DNA from: Amphibalanus amphitrite
Taxonomy: Eukaryota > Arthropoda > Thecostraca > Balanomorpha > Balanidae
Length of the DNA stretch: 64,000 nucleotides
NCBI RefSeq assembly: GCF_019059575.1
Contig: NW_024881589.1
Coordinates: 124,001-188,000 of the forward strand
Direction of reading: 5' to 3'
Shown here: in pieces, positions 1 through 10,590 of the stretch
How positions within the stretch are numbered: position 1 is the stretch's first letter
Layout of the letters: each line of letters starts with the position of its first letter
Translations under genes and position numbers: made by a program
Notes under the pieces: generated by a model
What the model saw: only the letters and a program-made list of their open reading frames with translations
What the model was told of the DNA's origin: nothing
Database searches by the model: none

Positions 1-1968
1 CCATGCCTCCCACTCTCTGAGTCGGCAGGAACGGCCTCTGGTAAGCGACACGGGAGTCTCGACCAACCCCTCTCTGCGGCACCGGGGCCGGCCTCCAGAC
101 AGGGAGACGGAGGGAGCAACCAGCCCCTCTCTGCAACATCGAGACCGACCTCTGGCCAGCGAGACGGGAGGCTCGACCAGCACCTCTCTGCGGCACCGGG
201 GCCGGCCTCTGGTAAGCGAGACGGGAGTCTCGACCAACCCCTCTCTGCGGCACCGGGGCCGGCCTCCAGACAGGGAGACGGAGGGAGCAACCAGCCCCTC
301 TCTGCAACATCGAGACCGACCTCTGGCCAGCGAGACGGGAGGCTCGACCAGCACCTCTCTGCGGCACCGGGGCCGGCCTCTGGTAAGCGAGACGGGAGTC
401 TCGACCAGCCCCTCTCTGCGGCACCGGGGCCGGCCTCCAGACAGGGAGACGGAGGGAGCAACCAGCCCCTCTCTGCAACATCGAGACCGACCTCTGGCCA
501 GCGAGACGGGAGGCTCGACCAGCACCTCTCTGCGGCACCGGGGCCGGCCTCTGGTAAGCGAGACGGGAGTCTCGACCAGCCCCTCTCTGCGGCACCGGGG
601 CCGGCCTCCAGACAGGGAGACGGAGGGAGCAACCAGCCCCTCTCTGCAACATCGAGACCGACCTCTGGCCAGCGAGACGGGAGGCTCGACCAGCACCTCT
701 CTGCGGCACCGGGGCCGGCCTCTGGTAAGCGAGACGGGAGTCTCGACCAGCCCCTCTCTGCGGCACCGGGGCCGGCCTCCAGACAGGGAGACGGAGGGAG
801 CAACCAGCCCCTCTCTGCAACACCGGAACTGGGCATTGGTCAGCGAGACAGGAGGCTCGGCCAGCCCTCCCCTATGGCACCGGGACCGGCCTCTGGTAAG
901 CGAGACGGGAGGACGAGTCATGACTCAACTGCGTTATTGAGGTCAAAAGCTGGACAGCGAGAGGGAGGAACAAAACTTCTCTTGCGTGACACGGTAGGGC
1001 AAACCCAAAATGGGCACGTGACATATGATGAGGCTAGCGGCCGCACTGGTCAAAGCTTTCCCGAAAGCTGTGACGACCCTCACTATGAGCCAATGGCTGG
1101 CCCATCATTTTTGGGTGTTACGATAATGGATGTTATGGAGGCAATCAGATTGATGCAGTTTAGTGTAGATCAGTTACGGCTGGAGGTGAATGATATCAAG
1201 AAGGGACAGGAGATACTTTCTCGGAACATTTTGAAGGAAACCCGCTCTGGAACTCGAAGGGAGGAGAGGTCATGCAGATCAGGTGAATTGAGCGGGGAGG
1301 GAAGGGTAGTGGGAGGAACGCAGGTCAATGTTACTGTTGACGAGACTCGAGCTGATAGGGATAATCCACCAAGTGATGACCAGTCACCTGTCGATGATCG
1401 GTCAGTACCCAAACCAATGCTTGGTAGACGTAATAGCATCTCAGGCTCGCTACAGGAAACAGAGATTATGATTTATGGTGACTCCCGAACAAGATTCTTG
1501 GACAGGGCATTTTGTGAGAAAAACAGGGAGAAACGTATGCGAGTGTGCTTACCAGGCGCCAAACTAAAAGATCTATCTGACAGGCTTGATGACGTGATCC
1601 GTGGTAGCAGGCCGGACAGTGTAGTCATTGTACATGGAGGTGTCAATGATGTTGGTAACACGCTCTCTGAAGAACTTTTTGGGACGTACAAAACGATGGT
1701 AGCGAAATTAGTAAAATCAAGAAGGAAATGCATTATCACTGGTATTTTACCAAAATATCATGCAGGCATGGAATGGTCTTCGAGAGCCCTTGGCATGAAT
1801 GAAAGGGTAAGAAAACTATGTAAAGAAAATAACATCCAGTTTCTAGACTACTGGGGACGCTTTTGGGATAAAAAAGAACTCTACTCGATGGACGGGTACC
1901 ATTTCAGCAGGAGTGGGGTTCTGATGCTGAGTGAGCTCTACGAGAAGGAGTTGACGCAGGGAAACTAA
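1..1968 (+). CDS. CR1 LINE ORF1: 19-aa repeats, coiled coil, SGNH esterase (5' partial)
   Basis: The frame is open from base 1 to the TAA at 1966-1968, giving at least 655 codons, so the true start is upstream. An internal ATG at 874 exists, but it lies at the end of the in-frame repeat array and is probably not the start. Order of parts: about sixteen 19-residue repeats (roughly residues 4-303, consensus LSAAPGPASGKRDGSLDQP), a putative coiled coil around 1117-1240, an acidic linker, then an SGNH/GDSL hydrolase fold. Catalytic blocks are visible: GDSR at about 1477 (nucleophile Ser), GGVND at 1636 (Asn) and DGYH at 1891 (Asp/His). The full catalytic set is intact. Esterase ORF1 proteins bind the LINE RNA complex; their substrate is unsettled. 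A retrotransposon ORF1 is near certain; the role of the repeat array is unknown. Confidence 0.82.
   Translation, partial: PCLPLSESAGTASGKRHGSLDQPLSAAPGPASRQGDGGSNQPLSATSRPTSGQRDGRLDQHLSAAPGPASGKRDGSLDQPLSAAPGPASRQGDGGSNQPLSATSRPTSGQRDGRLDQHLSAAPGPASGKRDGSLDQPLSAAPGPASRQGDGGSNQPLSATSRPTSGQRDGRLDQHLSAAPGPASGKRDGSLDQPLSAAPGPASRQGDGGSNQPLSATSRPTSGQRDGRLDQHLSAAPGPASGKRDGSLDQPLSAAPGPASRQGDGGSNQPLSATPELGIGQRDRRLGQPSPMAPGPASGKRDGRTSHDSTALLRSKAGQREGGTKLLLRDTVGQTQNGHVTYDEASGRTGQSFPESCDDPHYEPMAGPSFLGVTIMDVMEAIRLMQFSVDQLRLEVNDIKKGQEILSRNILKETRSGTRREERSCRSGELSGEGRVVGGTQVNVTVDETRADRDNPPSDDQSPVDDRSVPKPMLGRRNSISGSLQETEIMIYGDSRTRFLDRAFCEKNREKRMRVCLPGAKLKDLSDRLDDVIRGSRPDSVVIVHGGVNDVGNTLSEELFGTYKTMVAKLVKSRRKCIITGILPKYHAGMEWSSRALGMNERVRKLCKENNIQFLDYWGRFWDKKELYSMDGYHFSRSGVLMLSELYEKELTQGN
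10..910 (+). repeat. 57-bp coding minisatellite in 171-bp higher-order units
   Basis: The motif GGTAAGCG recurs at 40, 211, 382, 553, 724 and (as GGTAAGCG again) 895, exactly 171 bp apart. Each 171-bp unit holds three related 57-bp subunits (A, B, C), readable by their middles: CTCTGGTAAGC, CTCCAGACAGG and CTCTGGCCAGC. Because 57 is divisible by three, all copies stay in the ORF1 frame. The first and last subunits are the most diverged, as expected for unequal exchange or slippage in the middle of an array. Confidence 0.95.
1959..1965 (+). promoter_or_regulatory. Candidate -1 ribosomal frameshift heptamer GGGAAAC
   Basis: The heptamer GGGAAAC directly precedes the ORF1 stop TAA. It is phased as G GGA AAC in the ORF1 frame, the X XXY YYZ register required for simultaneous slippage. 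A -1 slip enters the ORF2 frame, which is open from 1935 through the overlap and on into ORF2. GGGAAAC is a known retroviral-type slippery sequence. I see no strong stem-loop or obvious pseudoknot just downstream, so activity is inferred, not shown. Confidence 0.55.
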
Positions 1969-2018
1969 AGAGAGTTACATGCAAGGAAGACTCACTTAAA
2001 AAAGAGACCAAAATTTCA

Positions 2019-4820
2019 TTGAAATGTTTTTATACAAATGCCAGAAGCATAAGAAACAAATTTGGAGAATTACAAGTTTATATAACTTCGGAAAAACTAG
2101 ATGTAGTTGTCATAACAGAATCATGGATCAATGAAAACTTATTAGCGGATCGTATAATAGATTATGGTATTGACAATTATGATATCTTTGTGTATCAAAG
2201 AAAAACAAAGCTGGGTGGAGGCATCTTGGTTTACATTAAAAAGCATCTCAAACCAGTTGCGGTAATAAGTTGCAAATTGTGTGCAGATGTTGAATCAGTG
2301 TGGGTAGATTTATTTCCAGATGATCGTAGAAACAATAAAATAAGAATAGGGTCCTTCTATAGGCCACCAAACCAAAATAAGGAAATCGATCTTGCCATGA
2401 TCGATGAGTTGGAGAGAGGAATAAGTAATAGTACTATTATTATAGGGGATTTCAACTTGCCGAATCTATATAAAGACGTACCAAAAAATAATACATGGGA
2501 GACATCCTTGTTTAGAGATAATTTCGATGAATTACTTTTGACTCAACATGTCCTTCTGCCTACCAGGCAAAGTGAAATATTAGATCTTATTTTAACCAAC
2601 GATGAAAAGCTTATTGAAGATGTAGAACTAGGTGAGGCGATTGGAAACAGTGATCATGCAATTATTCGATTTAAAATTAAATGTAAGTTTAAGAGAACGA
2701 ATGGCAGGATGTTTTGCACTCCAAATTTTGGCAAAGGCAACTATGACGCCATTAGGATGTTTCTATCACGTTTCGAATGGATGGAAATGTTTAAGGGTAA
2801 AACAGTTGATGAAATGTGGATCATTTTCAAATCGACGTTAGCTGAAGCTCAGGATCGGTTCATTCCGATGAGAAGGATGGGTGCAATAAAATCTCCAAAA
2901 CCTTTATGGTTTAACCATGAAGTGCAACAAAATTTTGCTGAAAAGAAAAATGCATTTTATATCTTTAAAACAACTCCCTCGGCTAACAATAAGAGTAGCT
3001 ACTTTGCAGCTCGAAAGAGATTTAAGAGAGTTATTAGGAAAGCTAAGCGAGCGGCGGAGATAAGATTGGCAGAAGAATGTAAAGGAGACCTAAAAAAGTT
3101 CTTCAGTTTTTATAAATTTAACAGAAATGATCCGCGAATCGGGACAATTGAAAATAATGGAGAAGTGTACCGTGATGATGTTCTGAAAGCCAAGGCTTTC
3201 AATGAGAAATTTTCATCGGTATTCACGGACGAACATCTCATAAACATTCCAAAGATAAAAAGTAATGGAAATGCACACGGAAAATTGGACACCATTACTC
3301 TAAACGTCGATGACGTGTTAAAACAATTGCTTACTGTCAAAGAAAATAAGGCATGTGGACCTGATAATATTCATGCCAGAATTATTAAAGAAGCAGCAAA
3401 AGAACTAGCACTGCCACTACAAATTATATTTGAACACTCTTTAAAGGTTGGGGTCATCCCTAACGACTGGAAGTGTGCAAATGTAGTACCAATATTTAAA
3501 GGAGGGGATAAAACAAGAATAGGTAACTATAGGCCAGTAAGTTTAACTTCTATAGTGTGTAAAGTATTGGAGAAAATAATTAAACACCACATTGTAATTT
3601 ACTTAGAGCAAGAAGACTTATTGTTGCCTTCTCAGCATGGATTTAGGACTGGACGCTCATGCTTAACAAATTTAATAGAGTTCCTTGAGTTTGCTACAGA
3701 TCATTTAGATAAAGGCAATAATATATCTGTCATATATTTAGATTTTTGTAAAGCCTTTGATAAAGTTCCGCATAGAAGACTGTTAGTTTCGCTCGAAAAT
3801 CATGGGTTGGGTGGTTCTATCCTTCGATGGATAGAGACTTGGTTGCTGGGTCGAAGACAAAGAGTGGTGCTAAATGGTCAACAAGCTGCTTGGGTTGAAG
3901 TTAAAAGTGGCGTTCCACAAGGCACAGTTCTTGCTCCTTTATTGTTTATTATTTTTATAAACCAGATAGATTGTAATCTTACAAGCAAACTGTGGAAATT
4001 TGCTGATGACATTAAACTTGCAAAAGTAATCAAATCAGCTGATGACAAGGCACTGCTCCAAGCAGATTTAAATGCCCTTTCCAAGTGGACGGAAGAATGG
4101 CAGATGGAGTTTAACATTAATAAGTGCAAAGTTCTCAACTTAGGGGCGAAAGAATGCTACACGTATAATCTAAATGGAAATATCTTACAAGTCGTCCATG
4201 AGGAAAAAGATTTGGGTGTTTTGATAACGGACGATTTAAAATTTAGTCACCATTGCATGGAAGCACGAAAGAAAGCTCTGAAAATGTTGGGGGCAATACA
4301 AAGAAATGTTAGTTACAAAAGCAAAGATGTAATGAAAAGGCTTTACTGTGCATTCATACGACCACATTTGGAATATTGCAGGCAAGCGTGTTACTCTTCA
4401 TTCAAAAAAGATGAAAGATCGTTAGAAAGAATCCAAAGAAGAGCAACTAAGATGATAGTTGGCTTAGAGAAAAAGAGTTATAAAGAAAGACTGATTTCGT
4501 TAAATATGTTTTCTCTGCATTATCGCAGAATTAGAGGCGATTTAATTGAACTTTTTAAGATATACGCTGGACTAGATAAATTAAACTTCACAAATATGTT
4601 TACAATTAATTCGAATCAAACTAGAGGTCATAATTGTAAATTAGTTAAAAAGTCAGCGAGAACAGCACTACGGCAATCATTTTTTACACACAGAGTTATT
4701 GACTTGTGGAATAATTTGCCATCCTGGGTCATTGCAAGTAATTCACTTAACGAGTTTAAACATTCTATTGACCTGTACTTCATAGAGCGTGGTACCATTT
4801 TTGACACAATTGACGATTAG
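2019..4820 (+). CDS. CR1 LINE ORF2: APE endonuclease and reverse transcriptase
   Basis: This encodes the replication enzyme of the LINE: an endonuclease nicks the target and the reverse transcriptase copies the LINE RNA from the nick. Numbering from the TTG at 2019, the endonuclease shows TNAR (6-9), the catalytic Glu in TESW (33-36), GDFN (143-146) and SDH (211-213). The reverse transcriptase shows YLDF (573-576), GVPQG (631-635) and FADD (661-664), with both catalytic Asp residues present. A CR1-type C-terminal region follows. There is no ATG in this frame before the endonuclease domain; the frame is open upstream to 1935. The 5' end is therefore set by a -1 frameshift, a non-AUG start or reinitiation. 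No stop or frameshift breaks the 933 codons. Confidence 0.92.
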   Translation: MKCFYTNARSIRNKFGELQVYITSEKLDVVVITESWINENLLADRIIDYGIDNYDIFVYQRKTKLGGGILVYIKKHLKPVAVISCKLCADVESVWVDLFPDDRRNNKIRIGSFYRPPNQNKEIDLAMIDELERGISNSTIIIGDFNLPNLYKDVPKNNTWETSLFRDNFDELLLTQHVLLPTRQSEILDLILTNDEKLIEDVELGEAIGNSDHAIIRFKIKCKFKRTNGRMFCTPNFGKGNYDAIRMFLSRFEWMEMFKGKTVDEMWIIFKSTLAEAQDRFIPMRRMGAIKSPKPLWFNHEVQQNFAEKKNAFYIFKTTPSANNKSSYFAARKRFKRVIRKAKRAAEIRLAEECKGDLKKFFSFYKFNRNDPRIGTIENNGEVYRDDVLKAKAFNEKFSSVFTDEHLINIPKIKSNGNAHGKLDTITLNVDDVLKQLLTVKENKACGPDNIHARIIKEAAKELALPLQIIFEHSLKVGVIPNDWKCANVVPIFKGGDKTRIGNYRPVSLTSIVCKVLEKIIKHHIVIYLEQEDLLLPSQHGFRTGRSCLTNLIEFLEFATDHLDKGNNISVIYLDFCKAFDKVPHRRLLVSLENHGLGGSILRWIETWLLGRRQRVVLNGQQAAWVEVKSGVPQGTVLAPLLFIIFINQIDCNLTSKLWKFADDIKLAKVIKSADDKALLQADLNALSKWTEEWQMEFNINKCKVLNLGAKECYTYNLNGNILQVVHEEKDLGVLITDDLKFSHHCMEARKKALKMLGAIQRNVSYKSKDVMKRLYCAFIRPHLEYCRQACYSSFKKDERSLERIQRRATKMIVGLEKKSYKERLISLNMFSLHYRRIRGDLIELFKIYAGLDKLNFTNMFTINSNQTRGHNCKLVKKSARTALRQSFFTHRVIDLWNNLPSWVIASNSLNEFKHSIDLYFIERGTIFDTIDD

Positions 4821-5158
4821 ATAAAATTGAAATGATAAGGTGTCCGTTGTGCATATGATCTGAAATGTGTACCTGTGAATGATACTGATGTGAAAGGAGA
4901 TGAAGTCATGTCATGACGTTCTTACCATGACGCTAGTGTTCTTGTTTTGATGTATCGTATGTTGCAGCCATGTTGGGCACCAGTGGCCTGTTGTTGCAAT
5001 CAATATATGTTATGTTATGTAAATGCATCCGCAAACCATATATCTTCTCAAATAAATTAAGGACAGCTGCTTCGTTTAGAGCAAAATGCCGACCAAGGAA
5101 CAATGGACACTGGACAGTGTCCTACAACAGTCGGGTGACACGAATATAATCATTGACT

Positions 5159-7775
5159 GGGGCATTCCACGATAGATCGACCAAAGCTGTGCACCCTCAT
5201 ATTTTATTTTTCGCTCAAAATTCGTCTAGGGGGTTGTTTTGGGCCGGAAAGCCAGCTGTGGCGATGATTCTTTTTTCGACGAACGGTTAACGAGATATAG
5301 CCTCGGGCAATTTCTGGAGGTCACGCTTCAACCCTATGTTTGGCGGCTCATAACTCAAAAACTATTGACTTTTGTATAAGATAACTTTATGTCTTCCAAC
5401 TCAAAATCAACCAAGGAAACTTTTGGCTATCTCGGATTTTCGATTTTCGAAAATTTTGGTCACGTGACCTCTTGACCTATTTTTTGAAGAGTGACCTTGA
5501 CACTTTCCCACCTGAAAGTTAAAATTTGGTCTGATGACGATTCAAGCCTTATCAATGGTCGTTCATATGCGACAATAAAAAACATGGCTATCGGCCTGCA
5601 TTGACCTCAGGTCAGGTCATCTTTGTGACCTGCCCATTATAAGTCAATGGCAAAAGTACCGGCTAGGCCACTAAAACGCATCGGACTGGTACAGTTACTT
5701 CATAATCATACCATATTAGGTTATTATTGATCACTCTGGTGCAATTTTGCATCAGTGACCCGCGGAAAGGTCATCCGAGGTCACATTATGACTCACGACA
5801 TTCATATGCCTTTTATGTCTATATCTTTTGATAGAATAGGTATAGGGATTTGGGAAACACATCAATTAGTTCACTTTGGCCAGGCGCATCATGCCATACG
5901 CAGCCTTATATGTTAAGGTCATTTCGTGACCTTGACCTAGGGTCAAATTTTGGTCAAATTTCATATTTGACCTTTCGAAATAAAAACTTATACAATTCGA
6001 TCCGACTGGAAAAAGCAAACACGATGGCGCTATTTTATACATCTGACTTCATAAACATAATAAGATATTGGCGAAAAACGTTTTTATTCCGTGAAAAATG
6101 TTTATTTTCAGCCAGATTAAATAACAATATTTTGGCGTGGTAAAGGCATTCGAGGTGCATAGACACGTTGGCGTAAGTACTTGTACCTAAGCAATTCACG
6201 CTCATATGACTCGGTGTTGCGGTCATTTCTACAGGTACCAATCTAAAAAAAAATAGCATAGGGAGATATGTGATGATCAGCAGTTTCGTACATTTGGCAT
6301 GAATAATAATCACTCACATAAAACATTTTCCTATGTACACCCTAATCGGCACGCACGGCACACAGCAAACCGACAACATATTCACAACAACACAACACAA
6401 CATTGGTCCGATCCAACAGTGCAACTTTCCAAGCTCGTCTACTTTGTATGTGCTTATCTAAGACACTTTGACTTCCTTGCCCTCCCGATCTTCTGAAAGC
6501 TCGTGGACGCGGACTGTGGTCAGGTCAACTGGACAGAATCTGTGGTACTGTCTCGTCCCCTTCACAGTTTTGGCCCTGGCGAAGCGAGCTTGTGAGTGAT
6601 TTATGTGAGTGATTATTATTCATGCCAAATGTACGAAACTGCTGATCATCACATATCTACCTATGCTATTTTTTTTAGATTGGTACCTGTAGAAATGACC
6701 GCAACACCGAGTCATATGAGCGTGAATTGCTTAGGTACAAGTACTTACGCCAACGTGTCTATGCACCTCGAATGCCTTTACCACGCCAAAATATTGTTAT
6801 TCAATCTGGCTGAAAATAAACATTTTTCACGGAATAAAAACGTTTTTCGCCAATATCTTATTATGTTTATGAAGTCAGATGTATAAAATAGCGCCATCGT
6901 GTTTGCTTTTTCCAGTCGGATCGAATTGTATAAGTTTTTATTTCGAAAGGTCAAATATGAAATTTGACCAAAATTTGACCCTAGGTCAAGGTCACGAAAT
7001 GACCTTAACATATAAGGCTGCGTATGGCATGATGCGCCTGGCCAAAGTGAACTAATTGATGTGTTTCCCAAATCCCTATACCTATTCTATCAAAAGATAT
7101 AGACATAAAAGGCATATGAATGTCGTGAGTCATAATGTGACCTCGGATGACCTTTCCGCGGGTCACTGATGCAAAATTGCACCAGAGTGATCAATAATAA
7201 CCTAATATGGTATGATTATGAAGGAACTGTACCAGTCCGATGCGTTTTAGTGGCCTAGCCGGTACTTTTGCCATTGACTTATAATGGGCAGGTCACAAAG
7301 ATGACCTGACCTGAGGTCAATGCAGGCCGATAGCCATGTTTTTTATTGTCGCATATGAACGACCATTGATAAGGCTTGAATCGTCATCAGACCAAATTTT
7401 AACTTTCAGGTGGGAAAGTGTCAAGGTCACTCTTCAAAAAATAGGTCAAGAGGTCACGTGACCAAAATTTTCGAAAATCGAAAATCCGAGATAGCCAAAA
7501 GTTTCCTTGGTTAATTTTGAGTTGGAAGACATAAAGTTATCCTTATACAAAAATCAATAGTTTCTGAGTTATGAGCCGCCAAACATAGGGTTGCTGCGTG
7601 ACCTCCAGGAATTGCCCGAGGCTATATCTCGAAAACTGTAGGTCAAAAAAAATTATCCTTGCCACAGCTGGCTTTCCCGCCCATTTCTACCCTATACACC
7701 AATTTTGAGCGAAAAATAAAATATGAGGGTGTCAATTTAATTTTTTTTTTTGGTCGATCTATCGTGGAATGCCCC
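5159..7775. mobile_element. Large fold-back (inverted-repeat) DNA transposon, non-autonomous
   Basis: The left tip GGGGCATTCCACGATAGATC (from 5159) recurs as its reverse complement ending at 7775. Arms of about 1.16 kb (5159-6320 and 6600-7775) face each other across a 279-bp unique loop (6321-6599). The element is flanked by a 4-bp duplication GACT at 5155-5158 and 7776-7779. The inner arms are almost identical, since a 97-codon frame reads the same from 5850 (+) and 7071 (-); the outer arms have drifted more. The arms are dense in AGGTCA/TGACCT words. No transposase is visible and the open frames in the arms look fortuitous. The superfamily is not recognised. Confidence 0.88.
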
Positions 7776-8161
7776 GACTATTAAATTATCACCATATCCG
7801 AGTCCTATCCGAGTCCTCTGTGATAAGTCAAGTATTTGACCGTGTTTGTATTCGTACTTGACACAAGGAGCACACAGAAATGGATGGTTATATGCTGATG
7901 GAATTGCGGCTCCTATTCAGCACATGTGTATAAATGTCCCCCCACCCATAACCCCGGTTTCCCACATTTTCCCCAAGTGTGAGGGGAAGGAAGAGGATGG
8001 AAAATTGTATGGTTTTCGTCTTACATTATAAGTTCTTTGTTTTTTCATTTACTAACAATGTTATTCTTCCTTTTGTACCGATCCGCTGCACCTACACAAC
8101 TATTTTTCAAAGATAGTAAGACTTGATTGACGTATCGGCGGGAAAAATCATTTAAATATCT

Positions 8162-8323
8162 TTTATGCGACCTTTCCTCGTTGAAATGTATGTTATGTCA
8201 CGCTCGACTTGTTTAAGTACTCGTTTATAAATGAACTCGTTTCACTCGTTCATTTATAAACTCGTGCTTAAACAAGTCGAGCGAGACATAAAATACATTT
8301 AAACGAGGTGAAGGTCGCATAAA
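8162..8323. repeat. Short fold-back element, about 160 bp
   Basis: The left arm, beginning TTTATGCGACCTTTCCTCG at 8162, is matched by its reverse complement ending at 8323. The arms are about 70 bp with scattered mismatches and small indels around a loop of roughly 13-20 bp. The inner arms carry ACTTGTTTAAG and TTTATAAATGAA. No clear target duplication is seen. Confidence 0.75.
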
Positions 8324-10244
8324 GTACTATTTATGTGAGGCTAGCCGTCAGAGAGTCAATAAATGGGGTGGGTTCGTGAGCTGCAAGAGCTTTGTGAAAA
8401 GGTGTGTTGCTTACAAGCTGGTGAAATGGTGAGTTCGTTACAGCTGGTATTTGGTAAGCCACTCAGTTGGCTGAGTTTTTCAGTCAGTGTGTGGCTTGGT
8501 TAGGGTGTTGCCTTTCCAGTGAATTGATTGGGATTTGATTTGGTGGCTAAGTGAGCTTTTTAAAAAGCATGGGTCAGCGACTTGGTCAGGGATTTTACGA
8601 GTTCGTGATGTAACTATATAGTCAGATACAAATAACTTTTACATTATTCCATATCACATTGGCAGCCCGTGTCCGGTACCTTTTATTCATTCGGCTTAGA
8701 AAGGATGTTTTGACCTATATAATAGAAATATTAGTACAAACGGCTCAATGGCAGGCTAAGGCTCAGACTCATTGCCCTCAACGTGCCAGGAAGGAAGTGC
8801 ACTGTCTCCTCACTTCCTGGAGAGCTGCTACAGACCGAACATCCCCAGGAAGCCGCACAAAGACCGGTGCGAGAAACATGAAAACGACGACCCGAGACGG
8901 CGAGGTCGCTGAAAAATGGCGGAAACGTGAGCCGACACTCATAACGGTCCCAGTGGCCCCAATTCATCGCAACTTTGCCTCGGAACGACTCGGACGGCAC
9001 GAGAACAAGAGTTATGCTCGCCAATAACATTTGCCTGATACCGGCTCATTTGAATAATAGGGATATCTATATGCTTCAAATAGTGACAGGAACGGGAATG
9101 ACATATGCTGCGAATGGCCGCGGTCGCGAGTGGCGGCTCCATAGCGCGTCTCTGTGGCGGGCCTGACACGGGCTCCATACGGTGGCATGCATCATGTTTA
9201 ATAGTGGATTTTTCTGCTCCAGAACGGCCGGGGACATTGGCGCGGTGTCGGGCAGATCGTGTCCCGCGCCGCCAACTGAATCCGGCGACAAAGTTTGGCA
9301 ATTAGAATTGGAAAACACTGCAATTCATTCTAAAAATTTTAATAAAAGCCATCAAATCATCATGGACCAGGCTCATTCATCTACGAAATTATTAAAAAGA
9401 CAAGTTTTGAACGATGTGCCGCGCGGAGCAAATTACAGGCGACTAATCCTACAGCTCAACACGACGACGATATATCTGACTGAATGGGCCAAATTTCCAT
9501 ACTAGACATAAAATATGGTGGCGTTTATGAAAAATAAGTGCGCCAAAGTGGCCCAAGTGTGGGCAAGTGGCCTTCTTCGCCAGCAGATGTCGATGCATTT
9601 GCGACGCGAAATTCGCTAAGGGGACGTTGCGACGTGTTAGGATGCAACTCCGAGTAATTGTTCCACACTTGAATGGCACGACATGGAAAATGACGTGTAA
9701 AATATCCATGGATGGTCCGCAGTAGACCACGGCGAGAAACTATAGCAGCCACATTGAAGTAGTTTCCTACGGATAACTCGAAAAATTATAAACGAGCATT
9801 GCTTGCAACAAGCGAATGTTCGTAGTGTAAAATGTGCTGTTGTAAAATGTAGATTCAAGATTATTTAGAAGAATTTCTTGCAAGGTTTATCTGGGACAAG
9901 TCATGAGTAGAGTGACCATTTGAGACAAAGCCTTTTTCACAAATTATACAGGTCATGGGACCCTTATGACCCGTAAAGTATGGGTACAGGTGACCCGTAT
10001 GGCCCGTAAAGCAAAAGCGTAAGCAGGCTATCGTCAGTTATGTATATGACATGAAAGAGTTAATGCGTCAAAAAGCGTTCAAACATTTAGGAATCCCTAA
10101 TTTTAACACCAAAACATCTTCCATACTAAACAAGAACTGCCCTATTAAAGCAGCCTTGGTGCTGCACCGGACATATGAACAAAAATTCGTAGACTTCACA
10201 CTATCTGGATATCCTTTGGGGAACTTTTGAGTGACGGTGCGTGT

Positions 10245-10410
10245 CATCTCTCCCTCATAGGACCATTTCTCCAATCATATCATCTTTCTATCACGCGATC
10301 TCTCTCATCAAACACTTCTCCCATCACCGTCTCTCCCAGCACCTTCTCTCTCATCATACCACTTCTCCCCTCATACTATCTCTCCAATCAAATCATCTCT
10401 CATAAGTCAT
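10245..10410 (+). repeat. Degenerate CT-rich short tandem repeat
   Basis: Loose copies of words such as CTCTCATCA, ACTTCTCCCATC and ATCTCTCCAATC recur roughly every 16-20 bp. The strand is strongly pyrimidine-rich. No coding signal is apparent. Confidence 0.6.
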
Positions 10411-10504
10411 AACATAACTAGTAACTACCTCATACACATCGTACAATCGTGATCGTCGCTCCCGTAGTAACTACAATCGTGATCGTCGCATGATCGTCGT
10501 TCCT

Positions 10505-10590
10505 TAGTACGATCGGGGGCGTCGTACCATCGTCGTTTCCGTCGTACATTCGTCGTTTCCGTCGTACCATCGTCGTTTCCGTCGCAGCAG
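10505..10590 (+). repeat. About 21-bp minisatellite, GTCGTACCATCGTCGTTTCC type
   Basis: Three to four near-identical units containing CCATCGTCGTTTCCGTCGTA are in tandem. A looser GATCGTCG-rich region precedes them from about 10448. Confidence 0.8.

Larger units (their letters stand above)
1..5060 (+). mobile_element. CR1-like non-LTR retrotransposon, left end outside window
   Basis: Two long open frames in LINE order lie on the plus strand: ORF1 with an SGNH esterase domain and ORF2 with APE endonuclease plus reverse transcriptase. An esterase domain in ORF1 is a known trait of CR1-clade LINEs. Both frames are uninterrupted, so the copy is young or still active. ORF2 is AT-rich while the ORF1 repeat array is GC-rich. 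The 3' untranslated part runs about 240 bp past ORF2 and has an AATAAA at 5051-5056. I see no poly-A tail, which fits CR1 elements, and the exact 3' end is uncertain. The 5' end lies beyond position 1. Confidence 0.85.

Noticed and set aside
10-910. CRISPR-like regular array
   Set aside because: The repeats are contiguous 57/171-bp units with no unique spacers, in frame with a retrotransposon protein in an animal genome.
5850-6143. 97-codon frame repeated on both strands of the fold-back element
   Set aside because: The duplication is explained by the inverted arms; it has no domain or conserved codon pattern.
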